Under the pieces are notes generated by a model. That model made no database searches. It was not told where the DNA came from and saw only the letters and a program-made list of their open reading frames with translations. The position numbers and the translations under genes were made by a program. Below are positions 48,233 to 58,552 of a stretch of DNA of 64,000 nucleotides, piece after piece; the stretch's first letter is position 1, and every line of letters begins with the position of its first letter. Where the stretch lies: contig JAALGY010000008.1 of NCBI GenBank assembly GCA_032358165.1, positions 1,302,001 through 1,366,000 on the forward strand, in the 5' to 3' direction. This DNA comes from Diplosphaera chodatii (Eukaryota > Chlorophyta > Trebouxiophyceae > Prasiolales > Stichococcaceae).

Positions 48233-50073
48233 ATGAGAGCGCTGGTATTCAGCGAGAAGGATGGTCTGAGAGTGGATCTCGAGCGCGCAAAGCCGGTCGC
48301 TGCTGCCGGCGAGGCTCTCATCAGAGTGAAGCGCGCAGGTGCGCTCCACCACGGTCGCCATCTGCACCCCTGCCGCTTGCAACATTGTCTGATCAGATTG
48401 CAGAAATCAATCTCCCTGCAAGTGTTACAGGCATTTGCTCCACGGACCTGGAAATCATCAAAGGCTATGTGCCAGGCTTCGACGGAGCGCTCGGACACGA
48501 GTTTGTTGGTGTGGTGGAGGAGTGCGCTGCAAGTCCAGATCTGATAGGTTAGTTGCAACCAGAAGAGTACCTCGTTGCTGTCACCAGACACAGCTCGGGT
48601 TGCTGTGGTGTTGCGGTGTGGTGCCGGAGGACATCGGAGCTACTGGCCCTGTTGCAGGTCAGAGGGTAGCAGGTGAAATCAACTGCAACCTCGACCCCGA
48701 CTTTGAGCACCCAGACAAGGTCTTCATTCGCAACCACGCACCCAAGCGGACAGTGCTGGGCATCATTGGCAAGGATGGCTGCATGAGCGAATACATCAAT
48801 CTGCCAGTCGGCAATCTGCATACGGTGAGGGCTCCTGTCTGGCTTGAGGCTCCTGTCTGGCTCGGGGCATTGGGCGCTCCTTGGTGTCGGTGGCAGTCTT
48901 CTCTTGCATCTGCACCTCACTGTACGCCCGTGCAACCTGCGCAGATCCCAGACGGCATCAGTGACTTGGAGGCGACGTTCACAGAGCCACTGGCCGCTGC
49001 ATGCCGTATTGTTGAACAAAAAGTGCGCTTGCTGCATGACATGTCTCAGTGACTTACACCTTTGCTGGCCACGATGTGTGCGCATCGTCGTCAGCGTATG
49101 GGCCTGTCAGTGCGCTGGGTGCGGACATGCTGAGCTTGCTGCATCCCCGTGCAGGCTGTGAAGCCAGGGCAGCGCGTTGCAGTCATTGGCGACGGCAAGT
49201 TCGGGCTGCTGATCGCGCAAAATCTGGTGGTGGCGGGTCATGAGGATGTGACACACTTTGGACGGCACCGCAGCAAGCTGGACCTGGTGGAAGGTACCAC
49301 CAAGGAGCTCGTGGCTGATGACTCCAGCGCCAAATATGCGCAGGTGCGCCGCCAGTCTCGACGTTCACGACCTGGCTGCGGATCTGCTTGGACAGCGCGC
49401 CAACATCGACTTGCAGATCACGAGATTGATGCTTTGCCCAAGAAGCAGCAAGCAATGCTGAGCCAAGGTCAGGTGCAGTCATCAGGTGCTGGCACCCTTT
49501 GCCGCAGCGTGTGCCACTGACCAGAATCCTTTTGCACGGTGCAGAGCTTTGACGTGTGCATTGAGGCCTCGGGCTCATCACAAGGCATCCGGCTGGCAGC
49601 AGCGCTCACGCGCTCACTGGGCACCATCGTGCTGAAGTCCACCTGCAGCACCGTTGGTGACGCACACGCGCCGTCCTTTGCAGCCATTGCAAATGACATC
49701 GTGGTGCAGGAGCTGACGCTTGTGGGTTCCAGGTGGACAAGCTGTTGACAGCACCCGGCATCGTGCTCGATGGCTCCCTGCACGCTTCTGCATGTCCCGG
49801 GTCTCAGCCAGGCCCTGTGCACCACTGTGCTCACACATGCCCTCACGTATGCCTGATCCCCTGCAGTAGTGAGTCTAGAGGCGACCTGATCAGCCTTCAT
49901 GCCGCAGGTGCGGGCCGTTCCCTCCCGCGCTCAAGGCGCTGCAGGATGCGCGAGTCAAGCGGTTGGTGGCGAACATGGTGAACGAGGAGTTTCCCATCAG
50001 CCAAGGCGTCGAAGCCATCACGAAGGCCAAGTCCAAGGGCGTCCTGAAAGTCGTCATCACCATGGATGGCTGA
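48233..50073 (+). CDS. zinc-containing medium-chain alcohol dehydrogenase-like protein
   Basis: MDR-superfamily oxidoreductase using NAD(P). Predicted exons: 48233-48338, 48431-48547, 48658-48824, 48945-49022, 49155-49343, 49545-49732, 49908-50073; about 336 residues, all in frame. GroES-like domain: [13 protein letters not shown] contains the catalytic-zinc Cys38; GALGHEFVG supplies His58-Glu59; [14 protein letters not shown] supplies the third region. Rossmann fold: [18 protein letters not shown], then [19 protein letters not shown]. The C-terminus [20 protein letters not shown] matches the family. The lobe that normally holds four structural-zinc cysteines is reduced: after GEINC come Asp/Glu/Lys-rich residues with no CxxCxxC pattern before KRTVLG. 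The substrate is unknown. Converges with the RING gene. Confidence 0.9.
48830..48862. repeat. 15-base direct repeat in a dehydrogenase intron
   Basis: GGCTCCTGTCTGGCT occurs at 48830-48844 and again at 48848-48862, at the start of intron 3. Confidence 0.8.
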
Positions 50074-50778
50074 CGTAGTGCACTGCAGATGGTGCCGCCT
50101 CTAGACGTTTGGGCATCAGACTTCAAGATATCAGCACATTTGTGCACCGGTTGTTGCTTCCATTCATCAGGTGGGTCTGTACACTGTTCAGCCACTAGGA
50201 GCTGTGACGACAAGCACATCGGATGCCTGGCTGTATGTCTGCAAGACTGCATTGATGAGCTGTATTGCAATCTGTCGTGTCCTCATTGTGGTTGCATCAT
50301 TGCTTTGTGCACTGGGGCTGTTACGAACATGCCAGGACGCTTTCTGTTGATGCCTGTGGGAGCTGTTTAGCAGATGAGATGTAAGAAATCTTGAGACCTT
50401 GTGGCGTCCCAAGTGCACGGTATAGGCTTGTGACAATGTCACTGCTCTGCGTTACAGTAGTGTACAACGTGCCAATGCCAACCCCCATGGGATGAACTTG
50501 CCTCAAAATTGCTGCACAGAAGCTGCAGCTGTCACACACTGCTCTACACCTGGCAGCAGTCCATTTATGAACTATCAAAGTGCTATACAAGGGTCCACGT
50601 TGCTTGCACAGCAACCGTTGTTCTGATCCTGTTGCCTAGGATGTTGCCGCAGCACATACTTCGTTTGGTCTGTTGTCGCTGACTGGCTGGTGTCAGCCAG
50701 CAGCAGGCTGTTACACTGTAACTCTGTCAATGCCGGCATCGGCGCAGCGAGCACCAGCGCAGGGCACGCCTGGGCAGC
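50074..50778. other. convergent gap between the dehydrogenase and RING genes
   Basis: 705 AT-richer bases between two stops. Near the right end, TTACA (50711-50715) and TGTAA (50717-50721) place a poly(A) motif on each strand, 64 bases past the RING stop but about 640 bases past the dehydrogenase stop. No exon is supported. Confidence 0.45.
50711..50721. terminator. back-to-back TTACA/TGTAA polyadenylation motifs
   Basis: TTACA at 50711-50715 (TGTAA on the minus strand, for the RING gene) and TGTAA at 50717-50721 (plus strand, for the dehydrogenase gene) are separated by one base. Confidence 0.45.
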
Positions 50779-51951
50779 TCAGTGCTGCACCACAGCAATG
50801 GCGTCCTCTACTGCGCGGCGGTTGTTGCGGCGGGCGCGGCGCCCGGTGCCGGGGGTGCCGCTGCCTGGGCTGCACCCCAGCGGTGGGCTGGAACCCGAGG
50901 GGCTGAGCCCAGCGACGTCGACCCCGCCACCATCAGAATCCTCGCAGAAAGGCGACACGGCGGGCGCCCTGCGGGTGCTGCCGCCGCGCAGGGGAATGGG
51001 CTGGCTAGCGCTCTGGGTGCGGGGGCGCGGCGGCGGCAGGCTGCCCGCTGGGCGGCTGCCGGGTGCAGCAGCAGGGCCATCTGCAGGTGACGCCGCCACG
51101 GCTGCAGGGCTTGCAGCAGCTGTTGCCGCCAGCGAAGTGCCGCTGTTGGCACCCGGGCCAGGGTCAGACGCGCGGCCAGCCGCGCTTGGGCCCCTGTTGC
51201 GCCGGCGTCTGCCGCTGCCAGCTGACGATAGAGCTTCAGGCTTTGGAGCAGTGGCTGTGCCCTGGCCACCTTTTTTCTTGCGCTGTGCAGGTGGTGTTTG
51301 TGCCGGGCGTGCATACGAGCGACCAGAGGACACGAAGCCATTCTCCCCAAAGCGGCGGTTGCCGAGCACAATGCGTGCTCTGCCGGCGGCAGCTGAAAAG
51401 TAGTAGTCTTCCACCGCTTCGTCATCGTCGTACTCCTGAAAGTATGGCTCATAGTCACGCCACTCGCTGCTGCCGTCCTCTGCTGACAGCTTGCACCTGC
51501 CCTGCTCCACCTCCTGCATGTGGTCAGTGAAGAAGCGCGCGCGCTTCAGCAACGTGACCGACTCCTCGCACGGGAAGTCGTTGAGGGAGCCATCCAGGCG
51601 GTAGTATGTCAGCAGGTAGTCGAAGGGCGCCTTGCACTGCGGGCACGTCGAGCGCTCCCGGTGCGCTGCCCAGCGCAGGATGCACTTCACACAGTAGGAA
51701 TGGCCACAGCCAGGGCTGATGCTGGCAATCTCCTCCAGCTCCGTGTGCTGTAGGCAGATGCTGCACGTCATCTCGTCGGCCGAGGTGGAGCCGCTATCCT
51801 CTGGTACGGCCATGGCAGCAACAGCCGGTGCGGCCCTGGTCCCAGCAGCAGCTGTTCCATCACAGGACCCCGCTGCTTCGTGCTGGCTGATGCGCAGGGC
51901 CGCAAGCAGCGTTGAGTCTGGATCGTCACGGGCGGCCTGTGCTGCTGCCAT
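50779..51951 (-). CDS. RING-finger E3 ubiquitin ligase-like protein, intronless
   Basis: Single frame of about 390 residues from the ATG at 51951. A C3HC4 RING spans residues 63-106: CSIC (C63, C66), CGHSYCVKC (C82, H84, C87, C90), CPQC (C103, C106). It is followed by the plant-like extension FDYLLTYYRLDGSLNDFP and helices (EESVTLLKRARFFTDHM). An acidic patch (QEYDDDEAVEDYYF) and RRFGENGFVSSGRSYARP follow. The last 150 residues are Ala/Gly/Pro/Ser-rich and disordered, with basic runs (RRRRNRG). Its RING should recruit E2 enzymes; substrates are unknown. No intron is needed to keep the frame open, unlike most neighbours. The gene diverges from AMT1. Confidence 0.87.
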   Translation of the reverse strand: MAAAQAARDDPDSTLLAALRISQHEAAGSCDGTAAAGTRAAPAVAAMAVPEDSGSTSADEMTCSICLQHTELEEIASISPGCGHSYCVKCILRWAAHRERSTCPQCKAPFDYLLTYYRLDGSLNDFPCEESVTLLKRARFFTDHMQEVEQGRCKLSAEDGSSEWRDYEPYFQEYDDDEAVEDYYFSAAAGRARIVLGNRRFGENGFVSSGRSYARPAQTPPAQRKKKGGQGTATAPKPEALSSAGSGRRRRNRGPSAAGRASDPGPGANSGTSLAATAAASPAAVAASPADGPAAAPGSRPAGSLPPPRPRTQSASQPIPLRGGSTRRAPAVSPFCEDSDGGGVDVAGLSPSGSSPPLGCSPGSGTPGTGRRARRNNRRAVEDAIAVVQH

Positions 51952-53786
51952 GACCGTGTAGATGGATGTCAGGGCCAATGCGAAGCTGGTGTCAGGCCAA
52001 GGGCCTGAGGCCCGCTGGAACGGCCTGGCGGAGGCTACTATTTGTTATCTGGGTTGCTGACAGAAAGCGGATACACGCAGCAGCTGCAGCAGCTGCCGTT
52101 ACAAGTCTAGCACTGACAGACCCCAGGTAGGACCTGTCCCACAAACTAACACCCGGCACCCACAAGGCTCCCGCCCAACGAACCCACCGCAAGCTCCAAC
52201 AAAAAGATAGGCCAAGTGGCCGAAGCCGGAAGCTTCAGAAAGATGGCTTACGCTGGTGCATCACACGTTGTGAAGCAGGGTTAGCATCAGCAGGTGTGCA
52301 TCCGGGTTTAGCCAAGGGGTACAAGACACCATCCCCCGCAGCTGTAATGTGCATATCTGCTCAGCTACTCATGTCGCAGCTGTCATGTAGACATGTGTCA
52401 ACAATGCAGGATAGCGATCAGAGAGGAGCGTTCGAAGTCGTGTTTGTGATCACGCCGTCGCTGCTGTGCTGTGTCGGGCAAGTTGTTGCATGCGCCAATC
52501 TCCATCTGGGCTGGGTAGCACTTGTCAGCAAGTGAGCCACTTGTCACAATACCCTGCTTGATAGAACTGAACTCAGGCATCTTCAGATTCCGTGGGCAAG
52601 CAGGTGGTGGTCCTGGCCACTCATGTTTGCCCAGCTCATTGGTCAGTGACAGCCACCACCTCACCGCGTGCTACTTTGCACACGGCAGCATATGGTAGGG
52701 GTTGCAACGTGTGCAGGTGTCTACAGCATGGCATTGCTGATGACATGCATTACGCTTGAATGCATTCACCTGGTGTCTAGTGGCTATCTTGTTTCGACAC
52801 ACGTGCTACTGCAGGCCAGCGCGGCAGCCTGCTGGCCGCTGCAACAGGTGACGGCAGGTCGGAGCTGAATGCCAGGCTGGACACCGTCATGGTGCACCAT
52901 TGCGCACGCGGACTGGCGTGACCTCCATCTCTCAGGAATCCATCACACATACTCAGTGTGCATGTGAGCCATCACGACGCTGTGGAGGCGTTCTTCAATG
53001 ATGCAGGCGCAGTGCATGCGTCCTTGGTGTGTCACATATGCTGCGGGAATGTCCTTCCAGTGCTGACAAGCACACCTTTACGGTATCAGATATTGTGGAT
53101 ATCGACAGGGTCATGCCACAAGAACACATGTGTGGTAGCTCACGACAGCCAGCACTGACTGGGGTCCGCACTGACTAACCAATTTTTTGCACAGCAGGCC
53201 GGCGCACCCTGCAGAAATACTATAACGACTGGCTGTGTGGTCCAATGCGTGCGTTGCCGGCCACACGAGCCGCGTCGGTTGCAGGCTGGCTGTCCTCCGC
53301 CCTCTGCCTGAGAGCCATCCGAAAACATGACAGCACATGGTCTGACACAGATCAGTTGCTGAAACATCGCACGTTTGTTGCAAACGATTGCTTTCTCCGG
53401 ATTCCGGCCGCAGTTGCGACCTGCCATGGGCGCTGCACCTCGACCTGCTGATAGCCCATCTGATTATGTAACCCCCAAGTCCAGAAGCGACTGCACACCA
53501 TACAAGCAGCAAATCTCACAGCAGAAGCAAAGCTACATGGCCTATGCGACGTGGTGACTTGTCCGATCGCGGTCCAGAGCCCTGGAGACGGCGAAGCCTC
53601 CAGCCCACGTGATCGGCCACGTGGCGAAGGACGAACTGGTTTCCACTCGGACACGAGGCAAGCTGGCAACATTGCTGCCATTTCCCGACCTCAAGGCGCG
53701 ACCACAGCGTTGCGGCAAGACAAGGAGGGTCGAGGCGTGTGCGGCGGGCAACAGGTCGTCCAGGCGACTGCTGAAAAGCAGGCACC
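51952..53786. promoter_or_regulatory. long divergent upstream region of the RING and AMT1 genes
   Basis: 1,835 bases, the longest stretch in the window without a supported gene, and AT-richer than the coding parts. Many short open frames occur on both strands, but none has a domain or plausible splicing. It must hold the promoters of both intronless genes. Ammonium transporters are usually nitrogen-regulated, so control elements are expected here, but I cannot point to a defined motif. Confidence 0.5.
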
Positions 53787-55412
53787 ATGGCTGCAGCCGC
53801 GGTCAGTTCCGCGGTGACCGAACAGCTGGACACACTTGCCACGCTGCCGGTGGCGTATGATGGCACGCTTGGTGGCGCCCTCGATGTCAACTCCGCGTTC
53901 ACCCTGGCCTCAGGCTACCTGGTGTTCTTCATGCACTGCGGCTTCGCCATGCTGTCCATCGGCTGTGTGCGGGCCAAGTTCGCAAAGCATATCTCCATGC
54001 TCATCCTGGTGGACGCGTGTACCTCCGGACTCGCCTTCTACCTGTTCGGATATGCCATCGCCTTTGGGGACAAGACCACACCATCCAACGCGCCAGGCGC
54101 GAATGGGCTGGTCAGCGACCCCACAGCCGTGTCGGACAACAACGCGTTCATCGGCACGCGCTACTTCGCGCTGGGCAACGACTTCCCCAACAACCAGTAC
54201 TACCTGTTCTTTTTCCAGTACACGTTCGCAGCGACGGCATGCACCATCGTGTCGGGTGCCATCGCCGAGCGCGCCAAGTTCGAGTCGTACATCCTGTACT
54301 CCTTCTTCATGGCGGCCTGGGTGTACCCGGTCGTCGTGCACTCCATGTGGTCGTCTTCCTCCTACATCGGCGCCTTCCGCACCAACGGCAAGCTGCTGTT
54401 CGGCACTGGCGCTATTGACTACGCTGGCTCCGGCGTCGTGCACATGACTGGTGGCATCGCTGCGGCTGTCGGCTGCGCCATCCTGGGCCCCCGCCTGGGC
54501 CGCTTCCGCGCCGACGGCACGGCTGTTGAGTACGCCGCGCACAACTACTCGCTGTTCCTGCTGGGCGTCATGATCCTGTGGTTCGGCTGGTACGGTTTCA
54601 ACCCGGGAAGCGCGCTGGCCATCCTGCCCGCGGGCTTCTCGCTCCCCGTGCAGCAGGCCGCTGTGAACACCACCCTGTCGCCGTGCTGCTCTGGCCTTGT
54701 TGGCCTCATCATGAAGGCAATCATGACCAAGGTCCAGCACGGTCACCGCAACTACGATCTGATGACATTCGGCAACAGCGTTCTGGCGGGCCTCGTGGCC
54801 GTCACGGCAGGCTGCTCAGTTGTGTACCCGTGGGCGGCGATCATCATCGGCGCTGTTGCCGGCGTCGTGTACAACCTCGGCTCATGGGTGAGCCTGAAGC
54901 TGCACCTTGACGACCCGCTGGACGCCATTGCCGTGCACGCCTGGAACGGCACCTGGGGCGTGATCGCAGTCGGCTTCTTCGCCTCCCAGCGCCTGATCCA
55001 GAGCGCATACGGCGCCCGGACTGACAATGGTGAGGACCGCCTCAAGTACGGCTGCTTCATGACCGGCGGCGACGGCAACCTGCTGGGCGCGCAGCTCATT
55101 GAGGTCATCTGGATCGCTGGCTGGACGGCGGTGAACATGGGCCTGTTCTTCGGGCTGCTGCGGGTGGCGGGCCTGTTCCGTGTGGACCCCAAGGACGAGG
55201 AGGAGGGCCTGGACCACTCGTACCACGGCGGCAGCGCCTACGGCGACACCGCCGGCGAGTCCCACTTCGAGTACTCCAAGGGCGATGTCGCGGAGCTGCG
55301 CGCCGAGGTCGAGGCGCTCAAGGCCGGCATGGGCGGCGGCATGGGTGGCGGCAAGGGCGCCATCGGCAATGGCAAGCCCGTGGGCACGCACACGGAGGCT
55401 GTGGTCGTGTAA
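53787..55412 (+). CDS. AMT1: AMT1-type ammonium transporter, intronless
   Basis: Plasma-membrane ammonium transporter of the AMT/Mep/Rh family. A single frame of 541 residues with strongly C/G-ending codons and about eleven hydrophobic segments from residue 38 to 465. Conserved pore features: DYAGSGVVHMTGG with Asp211 and His219, and VHAWNGTWG with His384, the second of the twin pore histidines. Other family motifs: FQYTFAATACTIVSGAIAER, WFGWYGFNPGS, AGWTAVNMGLFF. The cytosolic tail has the AMT1 motif GLDHSYHGGSAY; the residue aligned with the regulatory Thr of Arabidopsis AMT1;1 is Ser479 here, by eye. It ends in a short coiled segment (AELRAEVEALKAG) and a Gly-rich tail. The ATG lies in ACCATGG, a good context. 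Codon bias suggests high expression. Confidence 0.96.
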   Translation: MAAAAVSSAVTEQLDTLATLPVAYDGTLGGALDVNSAFTLASGYLVFFMHCGFAMLSIGCVRAKFAKHISMLILVDACTSGLAFYLFGYAIAFGDKTTPSNAPGANGLVSDPTAVSDNNAFIGTRYFALGNDFPNNQYYLFFFQYTFAATACTIVSGAIAERAKFESYILYSFFMAAWVYPVVVHSMWSSSSYIGAFRTNGKLLFGTGAIDYAGSGVVHMTGGIAAAVGCAILGPRLGRFRADGTAVEYAAHNYSLFLLGVMILWFGWYGFNPGSALAILPAGFSLPVQQAAVNTTLSPCCSGLVGLIMKAIMTKVQHGHRNYDLMTFGNSVLAGLVAVTAGCSVVYPWAAIIIGAVAGVVYNLGSWVSLKLHLDDPLDAIAVHAWNGTWGVIAVGFFASQRLIQSAYGARTDNGEDRLKYGCFMTGGDGNLLGAQLIEVIWIAGWTAVNMGLFFGLLRVAGLFRVDPKDEEEGLDHSYHGGSAYGDTAGESHFEYSKGDVAELRAEVEALKAGMGGGMGGGKGAIGNGKPVGTHTEAVVV

Positions 55413-56128
55413 CGGGACCCGTGTGAGGGGGTGCACATGCAGCAGCCAGCAGGAGCAGCAGCTCTGGCGTGGTGCTGCTGTGTTGGTGGCCACAAGTCTG
55501 AGCACCAGGCGTGTTGAAGCAACATGGCTGGCAGACGGTCAACATTTTCGAAGGAAGGCTAGCCGTGGGAGGACGAAGCGGTGAAGGCGCCTCAGCCTGT
55601 CAACTCTTTTCAGCACAGGGCCCGAGTGTGCAAGGGATGAAGTGCACATATCAAGCGCTGTTGTCACACATGGTAGCTAACTCATGCATGTTGCGCGATT
55701 TGTATTATGCATCCACAATCACAGTCAGGGTTTTCTGTTCAGCATGCCCCTCTTTGGATGCACCTCTGAACGCAGCATCGCAAGCTGGCTGTCACATGGG
55801 AGCACTCTGCAGCGCTTGCGCTGACAGGGTGCACACATGCAGCAGAGCCTGCAGGCCGCGATCAAGGTGTTGTGCGCTGCAGCAACTTTGCCAGAGTGCA
55901 GTGCAGTCCACTTTTGGTGTGTCTCGTTTGTTACTCGCTCTGCTGCTGTGGCGCTGAAGTACAGGCAGTTGGTCTCTGGGTTTCAGAGCGTGTGAGGGGT
56001 ACACTGGTCAGTAAGTTCAATGTATTACAGGTTGTAAGAGCCGAAGCCGACATCATCAGCACCACTGTTGTACCGACAGGCACTAGGCACAACAGCATTC
56101 GGCAAGCATCTGCAATCAAGCCCCGCAC
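55413..56128. other. convergent gap between the AMT1 and proteasome genes
   Basis: 716 AT-richer bases between two stop codons, containing the paired motifs TTACA (56025-56029) and TGTAA (56033-56037). No exon is supported; this is probably a long AMT1 3' UTR plus a shorter proteasome-gene 3' UTR. Confidence 0.45.
56025..56037. terminator. back-to-back TTACA/TGTAA polyadenylation motifs
   Basis: TTACA (minus-strand TGTAA, about 100 bases past the proteasome-subunit stop) and plus-strand TGTAA (about 620 bases past the AMT1 stop), three bases apart. Confidence 0.45.
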
Positions 56129-57985
56129 TCAAGCCGTCGTGTCCATTGCATCAGCGGGCTCGCCGGCAATGATATCCACAGCATCCAGCTTGATCACGTT
56201 GTGCGCCTTCTCGCGGATGACATCTGCATGTCAGCAGATCACATAGTGATCTGATGAGCTCAGGGCCGCGAGTGTCACATCCCTGATGAGTGCACGTACA
56301 TCATGATATCAGCTGCCACCAGATGGGCTCACCTGCAGTGCCGGGTGGGTGCTGCACAGGCTTCACCCGTGAGTATGTCTTGTCCTGCAGTGGCAGTTGA
56401 GTACTGAGGAACTCTTCAAACATCGCATGTGCTGTGGCTGTTTCGACCATCCACTGCTGCATAGGACACAATTGAGACATGCCGATGTGGTCCAGCAAGA
56501 CCAGTGCTGGGTGGCACACCTGCAAGAACTCCATGTTGCGGCGGTAGTCCACCCCGTCCTTTCGTATGATGCACACGTCGACATTGGAGCCGGAGCCCAG
56601 GTCGTTGAAGATGCCGGCGCGGATGGCCTTGGCCACCAGCGCGACTGCCTCGTCTTCACTCAGGTCGTCCCTGCATACAGGTGGAGAGTGCTAACACAGC
56701 GGTTTTGCAGGCTCGTTCCTGCGGGACGCTGAGTGGTGCCCCATCCCCGCCTCCATATTCCGATACAAGGCAAAGTTGCACGAGCGCATGACCGGCTACT
56801 GTGGTCACAACCCACCAGCCGTGTTCCTCTTGCCCAGGCAAGTGCTCTATCTTTCCGCCAGGTGCATCCTCCATGCATATCTCGTAACAGTTGCGGGACA
56901 AGCAGCCAGGCTAGCAAACCAGACCCTCACTCTGATGTCAGACAGGTCATGATAAACCCCATAAGCATGCACTGCATCAGACCCAGATATGGCGGACCAG
57001 GCTCACCTGAAGCCGTCCTCAAACACTGCCATGGCGTTGAGGGAGCCAGAGCCCATGGTCGCATACGGCAGCGCATCTGTGGAGCCGTGCGGGTACACGG
57101 TGAACAGGTGCGGACCGCGCACATCTACACCCCCTAATACCAGCGCCGCACTGACGTGCCCCTGGTACCTGGGGAACAGTAAATGACCAATGACACAAGG
57201 CTACTCACAACGGTAAATCGCTCAGAGGCCCAGCAATGCACATGTGCACTGCATGGTTGCAAGCGCTTGGTAGAGAGCAGACAAGCAGCAGCACACAGCG
57301 GACAAAGGATCAGGCACGCACTGGAAAAGGTGCGACTTCAGCAGCGTCATGGCTGTGACGACGCGTGTCTGCCGGCCGAGCGCATACCGATGCAGCTCCA
57401 GCTGTGAAGAAATCATGCCTGCATCAAAGGAGATTTGAGATGTGGACTACATCAAGCCAACAACAGTAGCTGCTTCTCTGCTGTGCGCATAGTCGTGGGA
57501 CGCAATGCAATCAAGCTTCTGGCACACCTGTCACGTTCTCGGTGTCAGCAGCAGTGCCAGCGCCGCAGCAGTAGATGTTGGGCGCAATGTAGTGGATTTT
57601 CTCGCAGTTTTTGTCTGCGACGGTAGTGCCAGCAGTGGACCGTGTGTCTGCTCCGAGCACAACACCATCCTGCGCCGTGCAGAGCCATGTTACACCGCAC
57701 GCCAGGAAGACATGCTTGATGTCCCAGTGCAACATGTGTTGCAGCACTTGCATGCTGCTGACCTTGTAGATGATGCCAGCAATTGTTGTGCCTGTCTTGG
57801 TGAAGCCGGGGGACTTCACGCCCTTTGCCTGCCAGCAGGACAGTTCCCAGTTGCCTAATGTTCTTGAGAAGCGGAAGGACGACACACATGCGCACGCATC
57901 CATTTTGGCGCACCTCGAGATATGCATTGCGCTTTGCCAGGTCAAAATTGAAGCCGCCTACTGGTGCTTCCTGAGGCTTCACCAT
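56129..57985 (-). CDS. PSMB7: 20S proteasome subunit beta type 7 (beta2, trypsin-like)
   Basis: Catalytic subunit of the 20S core. Predicted exons: 57985-57914, 57828-57763, 57669-57528, 57418-57322, 57168-57007, 56670-56520, 56384-56333, 56223-56129; about 278 residues, every junction in phase. A propeptide of 37 residues ([20 protein letters not shown]...) ends at Gly37 before TTIAGIIYK, so Thr38 is the predicted catalytic nucleophile. GADTRSTAG and [20 protein letters not shown] supply the conserved Asp and Lys. The other core segments match beta7: [72 protein letters not shown]. The extended C-terminal arm typical of beta7 is present. Divergent from coatomer zeta. Confidence 0.96.
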
Positions 57986-58552
57986 CAGATGTGCACTGGT
58001 AGCTAGCGGTCACGAGTTGTTCCTCCTTTATGCCCCAAGCTTGCAAGGGAGGTGCTAGATGCTTGGCAGCAAGTTTAGAGGTCCTGCCGACAAATCATGC
58101 AGCACTGCGAAGGCTGCCCACCCTGTACTGCACACAAGTGGATAGTTAGCAGGGCAGCTGTCAGGCAAGGAGGTCATCTGCGAACGGCAAGCGAGAACCG
58201 ACCTGCTCGCTGCTTGCAGGAAGGTGTGTAGGAATTAGAAACGAGGAACAGCGGTAGTGCAGGTTGAATGTCTTACCATGAGGCCAGAGCAGCATCGCAC
58301 AGCCGCGCACAGTATTTGAGACCCCACTCGCTGTACATGCATTGCACACAACTGACAGCCGCAGCAGAGGCGCTGCCGTGAGCACCACACACACATTCTG
58401 AGGCTCGACGATCTTGATGGCTTGTCCTTTGACAGCTCCGTTGCGCATCGTCCTGTGAGTGCCACAGCCACTGTGCTGTCCGACTCACACGCACGGTCCT
58501 CACCGCAGCGGGGTGATCTTGTGCTCGAGTACCCACAGTAATTGCAGCCAAC
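57986..58552. promoter_or_regulatory. shared upstream region of divergent proteasome beta7 and coatomer zeta genes
   Basis: 567 bases between two starts on opposite strands; no exon supported. Both genes are housekeeping genes, so a bidirectional promoter is plausible. Confidence 0.45.

Noticed and set aside
53910..54746. Long minus-strand open frame of 278 codons inside the ammonium transporter.
   Set aside because: A shadow of the GC-rich AMT1 coding sequence; rich in His/Val/Ala/Gly with no domain.
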